DNA of 64,000 nt from JAJDNS01 sp963578825 (GTDB taxonomy: Bacteria > Acidobacteriota > Vicinamibacteria > Fen-336). Each line of letters opens with the position of its first letter. The first letter of the stretch is position 1. This document shows positions 28,911 through 36,554 of this stretch, piece by piece. The translations under genes were made by a program, and so were the position numbers. The DNA lies in NCBI GenBank assembly GCA_963578825.1, contig CAUZDW010000006.1, forward strand, positions 1 to 64,000, in the 5' to 3' direction. The notes under the pieces are model-generated. The model was not told the DNA's origin. It did no database searches and saw nothing but the letters and a program-made list of their open reading frames with translations.

Positions 28911-29354
28911 TCACGTGGGGTCGATGGACAGATCGAGCTGTCGAAATGGCTGGTCCGGGCCGGGCACGTCCCAGGCGGTGATGTCCCGTGGCTCACCATT
29001 CTCTACGGCGATCACGAGTGTGAGCAGCCCTTCCCAGGCGTACTTGCGGTCCGTGGAGGAGGGCCGCGCCGGATGGTCCGGGTGGCTGTGCCAGAAGCCC
29101 AGGAGCCTGAGGCCCCGGGCGTCCGCTTCGTCCTCCACGGCAATGTAGTCGCGCGCCGACACCACGAAACGCGTGCGGGGTGCCTGCTCTTCCGTGTTCG
29201 GCAGGGGGAGCGCCTCCTCCACCTCTCCGGTCGCTGGACCCAGGAGCGCACCGCACCCTTCGTGAGGGTAGGCCCGGCCCGCCTCGCGGCGGATCGCCTC
29301 CAGCGTGGGCCGTCCGAGCCGGACGGTGCTCGTGGCCGCTTCGGCCGCGCTCAC
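28911..29354 (-). CDS. mec: JAMM metalloprotease Mec (M67 family)
   Basis: 147 residues. The JAMM zinc motif is complete: Glu32 in PHEGCGALLG, then His89 and His91 in GFWHSHPD with Ser99 and Asp102 in SSTD. In Mycobacterium tuberculosis the homologue Mec cleaves cysteine from the CysO-cysteine adduct. Its ATG overlaps the cysM stop (ATGA), showing tight coupling. Here it could also cut after Gly90 of the neighbouring CysO-MoeZ fusion, which is inference. Confidence 0.9.
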   Translation of the reverse strand: MSAAEAATSTVRLGRPTLEAIRREAGRAYPHEGCGALLGPATGEVEEALPLPNTEEQAPRTRFVVSARDYIAVEDEADARGLRLLGFWHSHPDHPARPSSTDRKYAWEGLLTLVIAVENGEPRDITAWDVPGPDQPFRQLDLSIDPT

Positions 29355-30304
29355 GGCACCTCCCAGAAGGAATCGGAAAGGTAGCGGTCTCCGCCGTCGG
29401 GCAGGACGGTGACCACCGTGCGGGCGTCCGCCTCACGCGCCGCTTCGAGGGCTGCGACAACGGCGGCCCCGCTCGACAAGCCCACGAGCAGTCCCTCCTC
29501 GCGAGCGAGTCTTCGGGTCATCTCCTGAGCTTTCTCCGTACTCACGGACACCTGGGCGTCGGCCAGCCCCGGTTCGTAGATGGACGGCACCATCACTGAG
29601 GCCATGTGCTTCATGCCCTCGAGCCCGTGCAGCGGCCCGTCGGGCTCGACGGACACACGGCGTGTTCTCGGGCTCAGCCGCCGCAGGGCTCGTGAGACGC
29701 CGACGAAGGTGCCGCTCGTGCCGAGGCCCGCGACGAAGACGTCGACCGGCGTCCCGCCCATCTGACGAAGGATCTCCGGGCCGGTTGTCTGCTCGTGGGC
29801 GTCGGGGTTGGCGCGGTTGGAGTACTGGTCGGCGTAGTAGTAGCGATCAGGGTACTCGGCCACCAGCTCCCGCGCTCGCACGATGGCGCCATCGGTGCTC
29901 TCGAGGGCGTCGGTCTCGATCACCTCGGCGCCGTACCCTCGGAGCGTCCTCTTCCGCTCCGGGCTGGCGGATCCCGGCAGGCACAGCGTCACGTCGAACC
30001 CGAGGGCGGCACCGAGCATGGCGTAGGCAATGCCCGTGTTTCCGCTCGAGGCGTCCAGGAGGCGACGCCCCGGCAGGGCGCCCGCCAGCACGGCGTCGGT
30101 CACGATGGCTCGCGCTGCGCGGTCCTTCACGCTGCCGCCGGGGTTCGCGCTCTCGAGCTTCGCGAAGACGCGCAGGCCCGTCGCCGCTGGAATCCGCGAA
30201 AGCTCCACGAGCGGCGTATTGCCGATGCGGCCGAGCAGCGGATGACGCAGAAGCTCAGCGGCATCGTGCGGGATTTTCGGCTTGCCAGCGACCTGCGAGC
30301 TCAA
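29351..30304 (-). CDS. cysM: CysO-dependent cysteine synthase
   Basis: 317 residues from TTG 30304, chosen for GGAGGAGG upstream. It is a fold-type II PLP enzyme: Lys60 in NPGGSVKDRA binds PLP, SSGNTGIAYA contacts the substrate and GLGTSGTFVG holds the phosphate. The context with Mec and a CysO carrier marks it as the CysM branch that takes sulfur from CysO thiocarboxylate onto O-phosphoserine or O-acetylserine. It is the first gene of the operon, behind a Cys-codon leader and hairpin. An ATG-less N-terminus could also start further upstream. Confidence 0.88.
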   Translation of the reverse strand: MSSQVAGKPKIPHDAAELLRHPLLGRIGNTPLVELSRIPAATGLRVFAKLESANPGGSVKDRAARAIVTDAVLAGALPGRRLLDASSGNTGIAYAMLGAALGFDVTLCLPGSASPERKRTLRGYGAEVIETDALESTDGAIVRARELVAEYPDRYYYADQYSNRANPDAHEQTTGPEILRQMGGTPVDVFVAGLGTSGTFVGVSRALRRLSPRTRRVSVEPDGPLHGLEGMKHMASVMVPSIYEPGLADAQVSVSTEKAQEMTRRLAREEGLLVGLSSGAAVVAALEAAREADARTVVTVLPDGGDRYLSDSFWEVP

Positions 30305-30332
30305 CGGTCCGTCCTCCTCCAGAAACACGAAA

Positions 30333-30356
30333 GGCCCACCGCTTTCGCGATGGGCC
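30333..30356 (-). terminator. Attenuator-like hairpin before cysM
   Basis: The RNA has a 10-bp stem, GGCCCAUCGC and GCGGUGGGCC with one U-G pair, closed by a GAAA tetraloop. It is followed by UUUCGUGUUUCU, a broken U-rich tail. It lies 25 nt after the leader peptide stop and about 30 nt before cysM. GGGCCC at 30403-30408 within the leader could compete with either arm. Confidence 0.6.
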
Positions 30357-30381
30357 TCGTGCGCGGGAACGCCGGAAACGA

Positions 30382-30423
30382 CTAGCCGGCGCCCATCAAC
30401 ACGGGCCCCTGGGGACAACACAT
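30382..30423 (-). CDS. Cys-codon leader peptide of the cysteine operon
   Basis: ATG 30423 to TAG 30382 encodes MCCPQGPVLMGAG, 13 residues with adjacent Cys codons at positions 2 and 3. It lies about 30 nt after the predicted transcript start and just before a terminator-like hairpin. Ribosome stalling at the Cys codons when cysteinyl-tRNA is scarce would be a classical attenuation signal. Short Cys-rich leaders controlling sulfur genes are known in mycobacteria. The ribosome site is weak (GGCGG), so translation is inferred. Confidence 0.6.
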   Translation of the reverse strand: MCCPQGPVLMGAG

Positions 30424-30460
30424 GCAGCCAGCCGCCTGGGCCCGCGCCTTCATACTTAAC

Positions 30461-30489
30461 AAAGTAGACAGGTATGTCGCCGCTGTCAA
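30461..30489 (-). promoter_or_regulatory. Sigma-70-type promoter of the cysteine operon
   Basis: TTGACA (30484-30489) and TACTTT (30461-30466) are separated by 17 nt on the minus strand. An imperfect palindrome, CATAC and GTATG, overlaps the -10 region, so an Rrf2- or CymR-type regulator might bind here; that is speculation. The divergent kinase gene starts at 30529. Confidence 0.6.
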
Positions 30490-30528
30490 GCCCGCGGCGA
30501 CGGCTGTGCGGTACGATCGCGGGGATCC

Positions 30529-31299
30529 ATGGCTGACAAGTCCAGCGCCTCCCGTCTGGCTGCGCTCTTCCAGCGGTTTCGGGGCGGGCCACGTCACGAC
30601 GAGGCCGGCGACGAGGCGACCCTCGACCGCAGCACACAGCGCATCGGCCCGTATCGCGTGATCGAGAAGCTCGGCGAGGGTGGCATGGGCATCGTCTTCT
30701 CCGCCCTCGACGAGCGCCTGGGCCGCTCGCTCGCGATCAAGGTGATCCGTGGCGAAAGCGCCGACGACTCTGCCGCCCGGCGCTTCTGGCGGGAGGCACG
30801 AGCGGCGGCCGCCGTGAACCACCCCAACATCTGCCAGGTCTACGAGGTTGGCGAACACGACGGCCAGCTGTTCATCGCCATGGAGCTGCTCGAGGGGGAG
30901 TCGCTGCACGGACGTCTCGAGCGCGGCGCCCTCCCCGTGAAAGAGGCGGTGCCAGCGGCCCTCGGGATCCTCGCGGCGCTCGAGGCGCTGCACGGGCGTG
31001 GGCTCGTCCACCGTGACCTCAAGCCCTCCAACGTGTTCCTGACCGAGCACGGGGTCAAGCTCCTCGACTTTGGGCTGGCCCGGCCAGTGGCGGCCTCCGA
31101 TGGGGCCGAAGACGTGAGCAGCGACCTCACCCGACCCGGCATGCTCGTGGGTACGCCGCGCTACATGGCGCCCGAGCAGGTCGACGGGACGGAGCTCGGC
31201 CCCAGGACCTGGACGGCCCTCGGCGGCGGCGAGGGTCTGCTCTTCGGGATGGGGCTCGCCGCCGGGTTGACCCGCCGCCCGAGACGGCGAGATCCCTGA
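30529..31299 (+). pseudogene. Ser/Thr kinase truncated within the activation segment, with an unrelated C-terminal tail
   Basis: The kinase begins YRVIEKLGEGGMGIVFSALD and has LAIKVI, HRDLKPSN, DFGLARPV and TPRYMAPEQVDG. After ELGPRT, near 31200, the expected lobe (DLFALGVVLYEM-like) is missing and the protein ends with ALGGGEGLLFGMGLAAGLTR then RPRRRDP, which looks like the last helix and basic tail of a membrane protein. A functional kinase is unlikely, because the C-lobe is absent. A deletion or a mis-join would explain it. Bases 31300-31412 hold no gene. Confidence 0.7.
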
Positions 31300-31419
31300 A
31301 ACTGGCGCAGCCCTCACACACTCCTGAGCGTTCCCTCACGATCCGCTCATTTCCTGACGATTCCTCCGACCGAGCTTCCCTGTGATGGGCCCGAATCAGG
31401 CCCGGGAGGAGGATGCACG

Positions 31420-31957
31420 ATGGATGGACACGTCCTGGCCGAAGACAACTGGCCGCTTCTGTCGCCGAAACGCCTCGAGTTTTCGTCGCGATGGGTGAGC
31501 ACCGCTGCCCGCTTGCAGGTGAGAACCATCAGGCCCACGGGCATCGTCGACCTCACTTCGAGGGTGGAGGCGTTCGTGCGGGCAGCTCGACTTCAGACGG
31601 GATGGGTCAACGTCCAGACCCTGCACACGACCACCGGGCTTCTCGTGAACGAGCACGAGCCCCTCCTGCTCGGGGACCTGACGCGTCTTCTCAAACGGCT
31701 GGCTCCACGGAGCAACGACTACGCTCACGACGCGCTCCATCTGAGAGACGACGTCCCACCCGACGAGCGACCCAACGGCCACGCCCACGCCAAGGCGTCG
31801 CTGCTTCGCAGCTCGGAGACCCTCAACGTGACGGGGCGCGAGGTCCAGCTCGGCCGCTGGCAGCGGATCCTGTTCGTGGAGCTGGATGGGCCTCGGGAGC
31901 GGGAGATCTCTCTGGGTGGCCCTGGGGCAAGGGGCGGTGTCCCCGGCCGCCAGCTGA
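31420..31957 (+). CDS. YjbQ/UPF0047 family protein, frameshifted at its end
   Basis: Start ATG 31420 has GGAGGAGG upstream. The family core is clear: GIVDLTSRVEAFVRAARL, GWVNVQTLHTTTGLLVNEHE, NDYAHDALHLRDD, NGHAHAKASLL and GRWQRILFVELDGPRERE. The His and Glu residues match those of YjbQ, which has been linked to thiamine phosphate synthase activity as a side reaction. At about 31914-31916 an extra G moves the frame; without it the protein ends LGQGAVSPAAS at TGA 31955-31957. As written, the frame runs on into the next gene, a spurious fusion. Confidence 0.8.
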
Positions 31958-31980
31958 GGGCACACCGTGCTATCGTCCCC

Positions 31981-32024
31981 GGGCCCGGAGGGAGCACATG
32001 CCGGGCCCGGAGGGAGCACATGCC
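31981..32024 (+). repeat. 22-bp tandem duplication of a ribosome site and start codon
   Basis: GGGCCCGGAGGGAGCACATGCC occurs twice without interruption (31981-32002 and 32003-32024; given as 20 bases plus CC). Each copy has GGAGGGAG followed by ATG. Only the second ATG, at 32020, is in frame with the SMP-30 gene; the first opens an 10-codon frame. Confidence 0.85.
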
Positions 32025-32898
32025 GGCTGAAGCCGAACTGGTCCTCGACGCCAAGGCGGCCCTGGGTGAGGGAGCGCTCTGGCATACAGCAACGCGACGC
32101 CTCTATTGGGTCGACATCGACGGGGGGCTCGTCCACCAGTTCGACCCCGCGACCGGTCGCGACCGCGCCATGTCGGTCGGGGCGAAGGTGGGCACGGTGG
32201 TTCCGCGGGCGAGCGGCGGCCTGATGCTGGCCGTCGAGTCTGGGCTGGCGTCCTTCGATCTGGAGAGCGAACGGCTCGCACTGGTCGCCACGCCGGAGGC
32301 CGACGTTCCGGGAAACCGCTTCAACGACGGCAAGTGCGACCCCTCCGGCCGCTTCTGGGCGGGAACGATGGACGACAGCCACGCGCCCGGACGAGGGGCC
32401 CTGTACCGTCTCGACGCCGACATGAGCGTCCACAGGATGGTCGAGAACGTCTCCATCTCGAACGGTCTCGCCTGGAGTCTGGATCGCCGTGTCCTCTACT
32501 ACATCGATTCACCCACTGCCGTCGTAACGGCCTGGGACTACGACGACGCCACAGGCGCCATCTCCGGGCGCCGGGAGGTCGTGAGAGTCCCGAAGGAGCT
32601 CGAGTCGCCCGACGGTATGACGATCGACTCCGAGGGAATGCTCTGGGTCGCGCACTGGGGGCCGGGGGCCGTGTGCCGATGGAACCCGGACGACGGGAGC
32701 ATGCTCGAGCGGATCGACGTTCCCGCCGCCCACGCCACGTCGTGCGCCTTCGGCGGTGAAGACCTGGGCGACCTCTACATCACCACGGCCCGGGCGGACC
32801 GCACGGAGGAAGAGCTGGCCGCCCAACCACTCTCCGGTGGTCTCTTCAAAGCTCGACCGGGCGTCGGGGGCGTGCCGGCCTTCGAATTCGCGGGCTGA
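32020..32898 (+). CDS. SMP-30/gluconolactonase family beta-propeller lactonase
   Basis: 292 residues from the second ATG of the duplicated ribosome site. Metal-binding and catalytic residues typical of the family are seen: Glu in LGEGALWH, Asn-Asp in GNRFNDGKCDPSGRFWAGTM, Asn in SNGLAWSLD and Asp in LESPDGMTIDSEG. These enzymes open sugar lactones such as gluconolactone. There is no signal sequence, so it acts in the cytoplasm. It follows YjbQ by 62 bases and converges on the oxygenase gene. Confidence 0.9.
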   Translation: MPAEAELVLDAKAALGEGALWHTATRRLYWVDIDGGLVHQFDPATGRDRAMSVGAKVGTVVPRASGGLMLAVESGLASFDLESERLALVATPEADVPGNRFNDGKCDPSGRFWAGTMDDSHAPGRGALYRLDADMSVHRMVENVSISNGLAWSLDRRVLYYIDSPTAVVTAWDYDDATGAISGRREVVRVPKELESPDGMTIDSEGMLWVAHWGPGAVCRWNPDDGSMLERIDVPAAHATSCAFGGEDLGDLYITTARADRTEEELAAQPLSGGLFKARPGVGGVPAFEFAG

Positions 32899-32905
32899 GC
32901 GGACC

Positions 32906-33745
32906 TCAGGACTTGAGCCCGATCTCGCGAAGACGTTCTTCGAGGTAGCTGCCGGCCGTGTGAGTGTCGCTCAACCGCACCTCCGGCCACGGGTGCAGAA
33001 ACAGCGGCATCGAGAGCCGCGACCGCCCGGCGTCTTGCCCGGACGGGTTGACGACGCGATGAGAGGTGGAGCGGAAGAGGCCCCCCGTCGCCATCTGGAG
33101 CATGTCCCCGGCGTTGATCACGACGTTGCCCGGGTCGCTGGGGACGTCGTGCCACACACCCCGGGTGTCGCAGACCTGGAGGCCGGGCTCGGTGGCCGCC
33201 ACGAGCAACGTGATCAGGTTGATGTCCTCATGGGCGGCGGCCCTGATGGCGCCCTGCTCTTCCTCCCCGGTGAGCGGGGGGTAGTTGAGAATCCTGAGCA
33301 GGATCCGTGGGCTCCCATCGGTCATTTTCCGCAGCGGCATCGAGAGGCCGGCACGGGCCTCCTCCGGCAAGTGGTCCTCGATGAGCGCGAGCAACTCGCT
33401 CGCCAGGGCGCTCAACGAGTGATAGAGCTTCCGCGTGCCATCGGACACGGCCTCCGGGAGCCGGGTGCCCGGATAGACGTGAAAGAACTCTTTGAGGTCC
33501 TTCTGGGTTCGGCCCTTCGCGTTTTCCGACAGGTAGGGAAAGTAGCCGTCCTGTGCCTTCGGGTCGAAGGTGTAGTCGTGTTTCCCGGGGTCCGCAAAGA
33601 AGCGCTCCCACTCCTCGTACACCCCCCGGATCACCCCGGCCGGGATCGGATGATCGGCCAACACCGCGAAGCCGGTCTGAGTCAGGGAGGAGGTCAGCCG
33701 CTCACCCGCTTCTGCCGATCCGTAGCTGACTCGCAGGACGTCCAT
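32906..33745 (-). CDS. 2-oxoglutarate/Fe(II)-dependent dioxygenase, IPNS-like
   Basis: 279 residues from ATG 33745 behind GGGAGAG. The iron triad reads His and Asp in AHEDINLITLL and the distal His in STSHRVVNPS, with the 2OG-binding RSRLSMP following. The N-terminal DIOX_N-like part has GFAVLADHPIP and KAQDGYFPY. Isopenicillin-N-synthase-like proteins hydroxylate or cyclise small molecules; the substrate is not evident here. Convergent with the SMP-30 gene. Confidence 0.88.
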   Translation of the reverse strand: MDVLRVSYGSAEAGERLTSSLTQTGFAVLADHPIPAGVIRGVYEEWERFFADPGKHDYTFDPKAQDGYFPYLSENAKGRTQKDLKEFFHVYPGTRLPEAVSDGTRKLYHSLSALASELLALIEDHLPEEARAGLSMPLRKMTDGSPRILLRILNYPPLTGEEEQGAIRAAAHEDINLITLLVAATEPGLQVCDTRGVWHDVPSDPGNVVINAGDMLQMATGGLFRSTSHRVVNPSGQDAGRSRLSMPLFLHPWPEVRLSDTHTAGSYLEERLREIGLKS

Positions 33746-33869
33746 CACTCTCCCAGTCGAGGCGTATCCTCGCGGATTTGACCATCAGTACACCCGAGAC
33801 ACAAGCGCGCCGCGGACCACTCGTGGCCGAGCCCTGTGGCCGGCGCCGGCACGCCCCGGGCAAACGGCT

Positions 33870-33875
33870 TAGAAT
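33870..33875 (+). promoter_or_regulatory. Candidate -10 box directly before surE
   Basis: TAGAAT is followed by 6 nt and then ATG 33882, with no Shine-Dalgarno. The arrangement suggests a leaderless surE transcript. Confidence 0.45.
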
Positions 33876-33881
33876 CGCCTC

Positions 33882-34658
33882 ATGCCCGAGAAGCCACGCA
33901 TCCTCGTGTCGAACGACGACGGCATCCAGGCCGAAGGTCTTGCCGCCCTCGTGGGAGCACTGGAGGAGCTGGCCGAGATCTGGGTGGTCGCCCCGGACTC
34001 GGAGCAGAGCACGGCCTCCCACGGGATCACGATCAGGCGTCCCCTTCGCCTGAAGGAGGTCGAGGGGAAGACGCACTGGTTCTCCGTCGATGGACAGCCC
34101 TCGGACTGTGCGTGGATGGGGATCAATCACGTGCTCCGCGACAAGCGCCCGCAGCTTCTGGTCTCGGGGATCAACCACGGGCCCAACCTGGCCGACGACG
34201 TCATCTACTCCGGGACCGTGGCGGTCGCCCGGGAGGCCTCGATGCTCGGCGTGCCGTCGATCGCCTTCAGCCTCGCCAGCCGCCACAATTTCGATTTCGG
34301 ACCGGGCGCCCGATTCGCCCGGGCGCTGGTCGAGTCGGCCCTTGGCGAGCTGCCCCCGAGCAAGCACCTGAGCGTCAACTTTCCGGAAGGGGAGATCGAC
34401 GGATGGGTCGCCTCGGTGCAGGGAAAGCACTCCTACGGGACCGAGGTCGTGGAGAAAACCGACCCCCGTGGACGGAAGTACTACTGGATCGGCGGAAACG
34501 AGTACAAGCACGAGGACATCCCCGGCAGCGACTGCAACGCGGTCTTCCGTACCGGCCGGGCAGCCATCACCGCCTTGACACTCGATTTCACGGACGACGC
34601 CCTGCGGAAGCGAGTGAGAGGATGGAGCCTCAAGGGATACGAGCGCCACGAGGCCTGA
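33882..34658 (+). CDS. surE: 5'/3'-nucleotidase SurE
   Basis: 258 residues. The N-terminal ILVSNDDGIQAEGL holds the metal-binding Asp pair, followed by WVVAPDSEQSTASHGITI and SGINHGPNLADDVIYSGTVAVA, both SurE hallmarks. It removes phosphate from nucleoside monophosphates and aids stationary-phase survival. The length is typical. No pcm (protein-L-isoaspartate methyltransferase) gene, a frequent partner, is next to it. Confidence 0.95.
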   Translation: MPEKPRILVSNDDGIQAEGLAALVGALEELAEIWVVAPDSEQSTASHGITIRRPLRLKEVEGKTHWFSVDGQPSDCAWMGINHVLRDKRPQLLVSGINHGPNLADDVIYSGTVAVAREASMLGVPSIAFSLASRHNFDFGPGARFARALVESALGELPPSKHLSVNFPEGEIDGWVASVQGKHSYGTEVVEKTDPRGRKYYWIGGNEYKHEDIPGSDCNAVFRTGRAAITALTLDFTDDALRKRVRGWSLKGYERHEA

Positions 34659-34893
34659 ACTCCGCATCAGTGCACAATTCGGACACCCCAACGAGTGGTG
34701 TGTGGCACTCCAAATACCACAAGATCCGGGTGCTCGGGGGTGCTTTTTCCTTGCTCCCGGAACACGCTGTGAATATAGTCCCGGCACCGACCAGACGTTT
34801 GTAGCACGACGAGTTGCTCACGGGGGCGCGGCTCGGGAAACGCAACCTCGGGTCTGGCCGATCCAAAACGGCGACCGGGGGCGTAGGTATCCG

Positions 34894-35001
34894 ATGAAGA
34901 AAAGATCACTCGTACTCGCTTTGGCGCTTGCGCTGGCTCCGGCCATGGTTGCGGCCCAGGCCCAGATCACGGCCGGCGCCATCGACGGGGTTGTCCCGTA
35001 G
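34894..35001 (+). pseudogene. N-terminal remnant of an exported TonB-receptor-like protein
   Basis: MKKRSLVLALALALAPAMVA is a signal peptide, followed by AQAQITAGAIDGVVP and a stop. The short mature piece resembles the start of the carboxypeptidase-like domain (GxIxGxVxD) that opens many SusC/TonB-dependent receptors. The remaining 800 or more residues are absent. Bases 34659-34893 upstream hold no gene I can support. Confidence 0.5.
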
Positions 35002-35023
35002 CCTGTTGAAAATCGATTTGTAG

Positions 35024-35102
35024 CGGCGACTCCTTGGCCGTCCTGAGAGAAACTCGGGTCTGCCAAGAATCAAGAGCCCCTCAGTGGGGCAAGGAGTCGC
35101 CG
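35024..35102. repeat. 13-bp inverted repeat, possible mobile-element scar
   Basis: CGGCGACTCCTTG at 35024-35036 is matched by CAAGGAGTCGCCG at 35090-35102, separated by 53 nt. It lies exactly between the broken receptor and the aminotransferase operon. A miniature element, an element scar or a large hairpin are all possible; no transposase is present. Confidence 0.55.
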
Positions 35103-35210
35103 ATGAGAAGCAAAGCAGAGAAGGGTACGAAGAAGCAAGTCGTGGTCACCGGCTCGGCGCCGGCGCTGGAGCGGATCCGCCAGTTGCTGCTGCCGGAGGT
35201 GCCCGCATGA
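35103..35210 (+). pseudogene. Possible 3' remnant of a gene upstream of the aminotransferase
   Basis: A 35-codon frame, MRSKAEKGTKKQVVVTGSAP then ALERIRQLLLPEVPA, begins at the end of the inverted repeat. Its TGA overlaps the aminotransferase ATG (ATGA), which usually marks translational coupling inside an operon. It may therefore be the surviving end of a larger gene removed along with the receptor. No family is recognised. Confidence 0.35.
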
Positions 35211-36541
35211 CCGCAGCCGCCACACCGACCATGACCGGCGAGGAGATGGTGGACCTCTGCCGCCGCCACACGATCTACGAGTGGTCCGTCCAGAGCCAGG
35301 TGGCTCCGATCCCCGTGGCCCGGGCCGAGGGTGTCTACTTCTGGACCCCGGAAGACAAGCGCTACCTCGACTTCAACAGCCAGCTCATGTGCTCGAACGT
35401 GGGCCACTCCCACCCCAAGGTGGTGAAGGCGATCCAGGAGCAGGCCGCCACCCTGGCCTACGCCAACCCGTTCATGGCCACCGAGCCCCGGGCCCGGCTG
35501 GGCGTCAAGCTCGCCGAGCTCACTCCCGGGGACATCGACACCTTCTTCTTCACGAACGGGGGCGCCGAAGCCGTCGAGAACGCCATCCGAGTAGCGCGGA
35601 TCGTGACGGGCCGGCACAAGATCCTGGTGCGCTACCGCTCCTACCACGGCGGCACCGCCGGGGCCCTGGCGCTCACCGGCGATCCACGGCGCTGGGCCGC
35701 CGAGCCGGGCATCCCGGGCATCGTGCGAGCACCCGAATTCCACCGGTGGGGGCACCGCGAGCCCGAACCGTTGGACGTCTGCCTGAGCGAGCTGAAGGAC
35801 GTCATCCGCTACGAGGGCGGCGCGAACATCGCCGCGTTCGTCATGGAGACCGTGGTGGGAACCAACGGTCTCCTCATTCCTCCGGATGGCTATCTGCAGG
35901 GCGTGCGGGAGATCTGCGACCGCCACGGCATCCTCCTCATTGCTGACGAGGTGATGGCCGGCTTCGGGCGCACTGGTCGCTGGTTCGCCATCGATCACTG
36001 GAACGTCGTGCCAGACATCATCACCATGGCCAAGGGCCTCACCTCCGCGTACGTCCAACTGGGAGCCGTCGGCCTGAGGCCCCACATCGCCAAAGTCTTC
36101 CAAGAACGGGCCTTCCCCGGGGGCCTGACGTACAACAGCCACCCCCTGGCCTGCGCAACGGCCCTGGCCACGATCGCGGTCTACGAGGAAGAGGGCCTGC
36201 TGGAGAACGCCCGGCACATGGGGCAGGTGCTGCGGGAACGGATGCAGGAACTGGAGCGCAAGCACGCCTCGCTGGGCGCCACGCGCTCCATCGGTCTTTT
36301 CGGCCTGTGTGAGGTCGTCCGCAGCCGCGACCCGTACGAGCCGATGGCGCCCTACAACGGCGCCTCGGAGGAGATGACGGCGCTCGGGCGCTTCTTCGGC
36401 GAGGAGGGGCTGTACACCTTCGTCCGCTGGAACACGTTCTTCACGAACCCGCCGCTGATCATCGATGAGGCGCAGCTCCGGGAGGGTCTCGACATCATCG
36501 ACCGCGGCCTCGACATCACCGACCGGGCCGTGAAGAACTAG
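35207..36541 (+). CDS. Class III (omega) aminotransferase
   Basis: 444 residues from ATG 35207. It is a fold-type I PLP enzyme: FFTNGGAEAVENAIRVAR, the Asp in LLIADEVMAGFGRTG, and PLP-Lys in ITMAKGLTSAYVQLGAVG. The pattern resembles beta-alanine or taurine:pyruvate aminotransferases. The next gene, 13 bases downstream, is a CoA-acylating semialdehyde dehydrogenase, so the pair probably turns an omega-amino acid into a semialdehyde and then an acyl-CoA; beta-alanine to acetyl-CoA or 3-aminoisobutyrate to propanoyl-CoA are the likely routes. Confidence 0.88.
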   Translation: MTAAATPTMTGEEMVDLCRRHTIYEWSVQSQVAPIPVARAEGVYFWTPEDKRYLDFNSQLMCSNVGHSHPKVVKAIQEQAATLAYANPFMATEPRARLGVKLAELTPGDIDTFFFTNGGAEAVENAIRVARIVTGRHKILVRYRSYHGGTAGALALTGDPRRWAAEPGIPGIVRAPEFHRWGHREPEPLDVCLSELKDVIRYEGGANIAAFVMETVVGTNGLLIPPDGYLQGVREICDRHGILLIADEVMAGFGRTGRWFAIDHWNVVPDIITMAKGLTSAYVQLGAVGLRPHIAKVFQERAFPGGLTYNSHPLACATALATIAVYEEEGLLENARHMGQVLRERMQELERKHASLGATRSIGLFGLCEVVRSRDPYEPMAPYNGASEEMTALGRFFGEEGLYTFVRWNTFFTNPPLIIDEAQLREGLDIIDRGLDITDRAVKN

Positions 36542-36554
36542 CAAGGGAGATCGT

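Noticed and set aside
31420..32898. A natural YjbQ-SMP-30 fusion enzyme
   Set aside because: Removing one G near 31914 gives YjbQ its own stop at 31957, and the SMP-30 part has its own ribosome site and ATG; the long frame is an artefact.
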